Under the pieces are notes generated by a model. That model did not search any database. It worked only from the letters and a program-made list of their open reading frames with translations, and had not been told where the DNA came from. The translations under genes and the position numbers were made by a program. Below are positions 6,196 through 9,293 of a stretch of 9,293 nt of DNA, one piece after another; the first letter of the stretch is position 1; every line of letters begins with the position of its first letter. Location: the NCBI GenBank assembly GCA_007132315.1, contig SLOW01000350.1:1-9293 (forward strand), written 5' to 3'. Origin of the DNA: Opitutales bacterium (GTDB taxonomy: Bacteria > Verrucomicrobiota > Verrucomicrobiia > Opitutales > T3Sed10-336).

Positions 6196-8171
6196 TTCGA
6201 TTTACCGGAAGATTCTTTGTCGTGCTTTTCCTCTTCGGGATGGAGGTGGTAGCCGCCGGGACCTTCGAACGCCCATCCGTAAATGGCGCCGATGGTGATG
6301 AGGAGTCCCAGAATGGGCCAGAAGAGGGTGCCGAAGCCCAGGAAGTTGTCGTAGTCCGATTTCAGGAAAGCCATGCCGTACGCGCCGATCAGCAACCCGA
6401 CCGCGGCGATCAGGGGGAACCAGGACGGGCTTGGCATGTGGATGCCGTGTTCCGGTTTTTCCCTGGCGGCGAGTTTCCGCTTTTCCGGAATCATCTTGCG
6501 CGCCCAGAATTCGTCCCGCGAGGTCACGTTCGGCACGGCGGCGAAATTGTAATCGGGCGGAGGGGAGGGCAGACTCCACTCCAGCGTGCGGCCGTCCCAC
6601 GGATCGTTGCCGGCTTTCTCGCCCCGCTTCAGCGAAACGAACATGTGGTAAATGAAGAGGAGAATCCCCACGCCGAGGATCAGCGAACCGATGGTGGAGA
6701 CCATGTTCCAGGTGTTGAGCCCCATGTCGGCGTCGTACTGGTAGGTCCGCCGCGGCATGCCGCCGAGCCCCAGGAAGTGCTGGGGGAAGAAGGTGATGTT
6801 GAATCCGGCGAACATGGACCAGAACACCCACTTGCCCAGTTTTTCGGTGAACATCCGGCCGGAGATCTTGGGGATCCAGTAATACATACCGGTGAAGAGG
6901 GCGAAGAGGCTTCCGCCGATGAGAACGTAGTGGAAGTGGGCGACCACGAAGTAAGTGTTGTGCTGCTGACCGTCGGCCGGCGCCGCCGCGTGCATGATGC
7001 CGCTGAAGCCGCCGATCATGAACATCCAGATGAAGCCGATGGCGAACAGCATGGGCGTGGTGAAGCGTATCTGCCCGCCCCACATGGTTCCGATCCAGTT
7101 GAATATTTTCACACCGGTGGGCACCGCGATCGCCATCGTGGCGAGCGCGAATGCGGTTTTGGCAACCGTGCTGAGCCCGGTGGTGAACATGTGGTGAGCC
7201 CACACCGCGAACCCGAGAACGCCGATGACGACGCCGGAAAAGACAATGATGGCGTACCCGAAGAGCGGTTTCCTGGAAAACGTCGGCAGCGCTTCCGAGA
7301 CGATTCCCATGGCCGGCAGAATGAGAATGTACACCTCGGGGTGGCCGAAAATCCAAAACAGGTGCTGCCAGAGGATCGGCTGCCCGCCGAAGATCGGCTC
7401 GAAGAATCCGGTGCCGAACAATCGGTCCATCATGAGACAGGCCAGGGCGATGGTGATCGCGGGAAAGGCCAGAATGATCAGGAACCCGGTTACGAGCACC
7501 ATCCAACTGAAAACCGGCAGCCGCATCATGGTCATGCCGGGGGCGCGCATGTTGATGATGGTGACGATGAAGTTGAGCGCCGCCACAATGGACGAGATTC
7601 CCAGAATCTGCAGGCCGAAGACCCAGAAGTCGGTCCCGATTCCGGAGAAGTTGGTGGAGGTCAGGTTCGCGTAACCGAACCACCCGATCTTCGGAACGGC
7701 GTCGTTGATGGCCGGCAGCATGTTGAGAAACCAGCCAGTGTTGATGAATATTCCCCCGGCCAGGAAGGTCCAGAGGCTGAAGGCGTTCAGGCGCGGAAAG
7801 GCGACGTCGCGCGCGCCGATCTGCAGCGGGATGATGTAGTTGAAAAACGCGGCTCCCAGCGGCATGACGGCCAGAAAGATCATCGTCGTCCCGTGCATGG
7901 TGAAGAGCTCGTTGTAAGCCTGGGCCGAGATCAGGTCGTTGTTGGGGACCGCCAGTTGCAGGCGGATCACCAGCGCTTCGATCCCGCCGACGATCAGGAA
8001 GAACAGGGCGGCGAGGCCGTACATGATGCCGATCTTCTTGTGGTCCACCGTGGTCAGCCATCCGATCACCCCGGTGGTTGCGGTCGGACGGCTGAATAGG
8101 GCGGCGGCCTTGGAGGGCTCCGCGACGGGCGTGTCGGTGATTACGTTGCTGCGAATTCCTTCGTTCTGCAT
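6192..8171 (-). CDS. coxA: Cytochrome c oxidase subunit I (heme-copper, A1 type)
   Basis: This is the catalytic subunit that reduces O2 to water at the heme a3/CuB centre and pumps protons. Heme a ligands are His93 (MHGTTMIF) and His414; the heme a3 ligand is His412 (AHFHYV). CuB ligands are His277, His326 and His327, with the cross-linked Tyr281. Glu279 in GHPEVY marks the A1 type. The D-channel (Asn111, Asp122, Asn129) and the K-channel Lys355 (TGVKIF) are complete, so it should be a proton pump. At 659 residues it is longer than a 12-helix subunit I. The C-terminal extension has two further hydrophobic segments (about 584-604 and 612-633), as in Bacillus CtaD-type caa3 oxidases. It begins 10 nt after the coxB stop with only a weak ribosome binding site, and its stop overlaps the coxC start. 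No heme a synthesis genes (ctaA/ctaB) are in the window. Confidence 0.98.
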
Positions 8172-8181
8172 GGGCGTCGCT

Positions 8182-9264
8182 TCACTTGAGAGATTTCATA
8201 TAGGCGACCAGGGCTTCGATCTCCTCGTCGGTCAGGTTTTGCACCTGGGGATCGAGTGCCATCAGGTTCCCGGGCTTGAACCCGTCGGGGTCCCGCATCC
8301 AGCGAAAAAGGTTCTCCTCGGTGTTGTCGGCCATGCCGGCTCCGAGAGTCTTGCGACTGCCGAAGTGGGTCAGTTCGGGCCCCGCCATGCCGGCCGCTCC
8401 GGTGCCCTGGACGGTGTGGCAGCCCATGCAGCCCCGGCGGCGGAAGAGGTCGGCGCCTTCAACGGCCAGCTCGTCGTCGTCGTCCGGCTCGAGCGCGTCG
8501 GAGCGCTGGTGCTCGATCCATTCCTGGAATTCGTCCTCCTCGTAAGCGAACACGCGGAATTTCATGTTGGCGTGCGACTCCCCGCAGAATTCGGCGCACT
8601 GGCCCCAGTACTGTCCGGGCTCGTCCGCCTGCAGCCACAGCCAGTTGCTGCGATTGGGGATCATGTCGATTTTTCCCGCCAGTCGCGGAACCCAAAAACT
8701 GTGAATCACGTCGAACGTGCGCAGGTTGAATTTCACTTTGCGCCCGACCGGGATCGCCACTTCGTTGGCGGTGGTGACGTCCTCGTCGGGGTAATCGAAC
8801 GCCCACCAGTACTGGTAGGCCGTGACGTCGATGACCAGCATGTCGTCGTCGTCGGGAACTTCGTAAATATCGTAGATCGCGCGTACCGTCGGGACGGCGA
8901 TGATGACGAGCAGGAAAACCGCTCCCGCGATCAGGCCGATTTCCACCAGCGGGTGGCCGTGCGTCTGCGCCGGCGGGGGGTTGTCCGAGTCGCCCGGGCG
9001 CTGCCGGAAGCGGAAGGTCGTGTAAGCGAGCACCCCGCCCACCGTCACGAAAATGAACAGCGTGACCCAGAGGGTGACGTAGAACAGGTCGAGCTGCTGC
9101 CGCGCCACCGGGCCCTTCACGTCGAACGTCGATTGGTTGCCCCCGCGGAACCACTCCATCGGGTTGTCCAGTACGCCGCAGCCGGCGAACAGCACCATGA
9201 GCGAACCGAACACCGCGAGCCGGATGGATTGACGCATTATCGAAGACAGAAAAGGCAATGTCAT
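8182..9264 (-). CDS. coxB: Cytochrome c oxidase subunit II with fused cytochrome c domain (caa3 type)
   Basis: This subunit takes electrons from outside the membrane and passes them to subunit I. The 360 residues begin with a signal-like segment ending in LFAGC (25-29). That is a probable lipobox with Cys29, with Phe at -3 where Leu is usual. Two membrane helices follow at about 59-81 and 108-130. The periplasmic cupredoxin domain carries the CuA ligands His188 (HSFWVP), Cys223, Glu225, Cys227, His231 and Met234 (in QCAEFCGESHANM). After an acidic linker (259-270) comes a cytochrome c domain with CMGCH (279-283) and probable axial Met335 (GNLM). This architecture defines caa3 oxidases. The ATG at 9264 is used; the in-frame ATG at 9237 (MRQSIRLAV), which leaves a shorter signal segment, is equally possible because neither has a clear Shine-Dalgarno site. 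It is the first gene of the visible cluster; upstream lies only 29 nt of window. Confidence 0.97.
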   Translation of the reverse strand: MTLPFLSSIMRQSIRLAVFGSLMVLFAGCGVLDNPMEWFRGGNQSTFDVKGPVARQQLDLFYVTLWVTLFIFVTVGGVLAYTTFRFRQRPGDSDNPPPAQTHGHPLVEIGLIAGAVFLLVIIAVPTVRAIYDIYEVPDDDDMLVIDVTAYQYWWAFDYPDEDVTTANEVAIPVGRKVKFNLRTFDVIHSFWVPRLAGKIDMIPNRSNWLWLQADEPGQYWGQCAEFCGESHANMKFRVFAYEEDEFQEWIEHQRSDALEPDDDDELAVEGADLFRRRGCMGCHTVQGTGAAGMAGPELTHFGSRKTLGAGMADNTEENLFRWMRDPDGFKPGNLMALDPQVQNLTDEEIEALVAYMKSLK

Positions 9265-9293
9265 AGCTGAATAACGAATCTTTTCCGCAGGAC

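Noticed and set aside
7939..9270. 443-codon open frame on the plus strand
   Set aside because: It is antisense to coxB and part of coxA; His/Val/Glu-rich shadow without a domain.

Overview
The window is an ordinary, densely packed chromosomal stretch from a GC-rich, aerobically respiring bacterium. It holds eight complete protein genes and one gene cut by the left edge. I see no transposase, phage gene, CRISPR array, tRNA or rRNA. The phylum cannot be fixed from the sequence. A lipoprotein-type caa3 oxidase with a caa3-type CtaG, a YmdB-like phosphoesterase and a plant/cyanobacteria-like acetolactate synthase would fit several deep-branching Gram-negative lineages, but that is inference.

Right side (4214-9264, minus strand): a five-gene aa3/caa3 cytochrome c oxidase cluster in the transcription order coxB (subunit II with a fused cytochrome c), coxA (subunit I), coxC (III), coxD (IV) and ctaG (assembly factor). 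The first four are packed tightly: 10 nt between coxB and coxA, a 4-nt ATGA overlap between coxA and coxC, and 12 nt between coxC and coxD. A 161-bp gap then precedes ctaG. Together they build a proton-pumping oxygen reductase. Electrons enter at the heme c of CoxB, pass to CuA, and go on to heme a and the heme a3/CuB site in CoxA.

Middle (3401-4192, plus strand): a single ymdB-family metallophosphoesterase gene. It converges on ctaG with 21 bp between stop codons and diverges from ilvB across 111 bp.

Left side (1-3289, minus strand): ilvB (acetolactate synthase large subunit), then a CNNM/CBS-domain membrane protein gene, then lgt (prolipoprotein diacylglyceryl transferase, cut at base 1). 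These three share a strand and probably a transcript, although their functions are unrelated. A candidate sigma70-type promoter lies just upstream of ilvB. One link across the window is that CoxB carries a lipobox-like cysteine, the kind of substrate Lgt modifies.

I did not find a convincing new biological system. The observations most worth checking are the Asn-to-Asp change in the metal-binding GNH motif of the YmdB homologue, the ilvB gene with no adjacent regulatory subunit gene and with a Lys at a known herbicide-contact position, and the gap with a mini-ORF ahead of ctaG.
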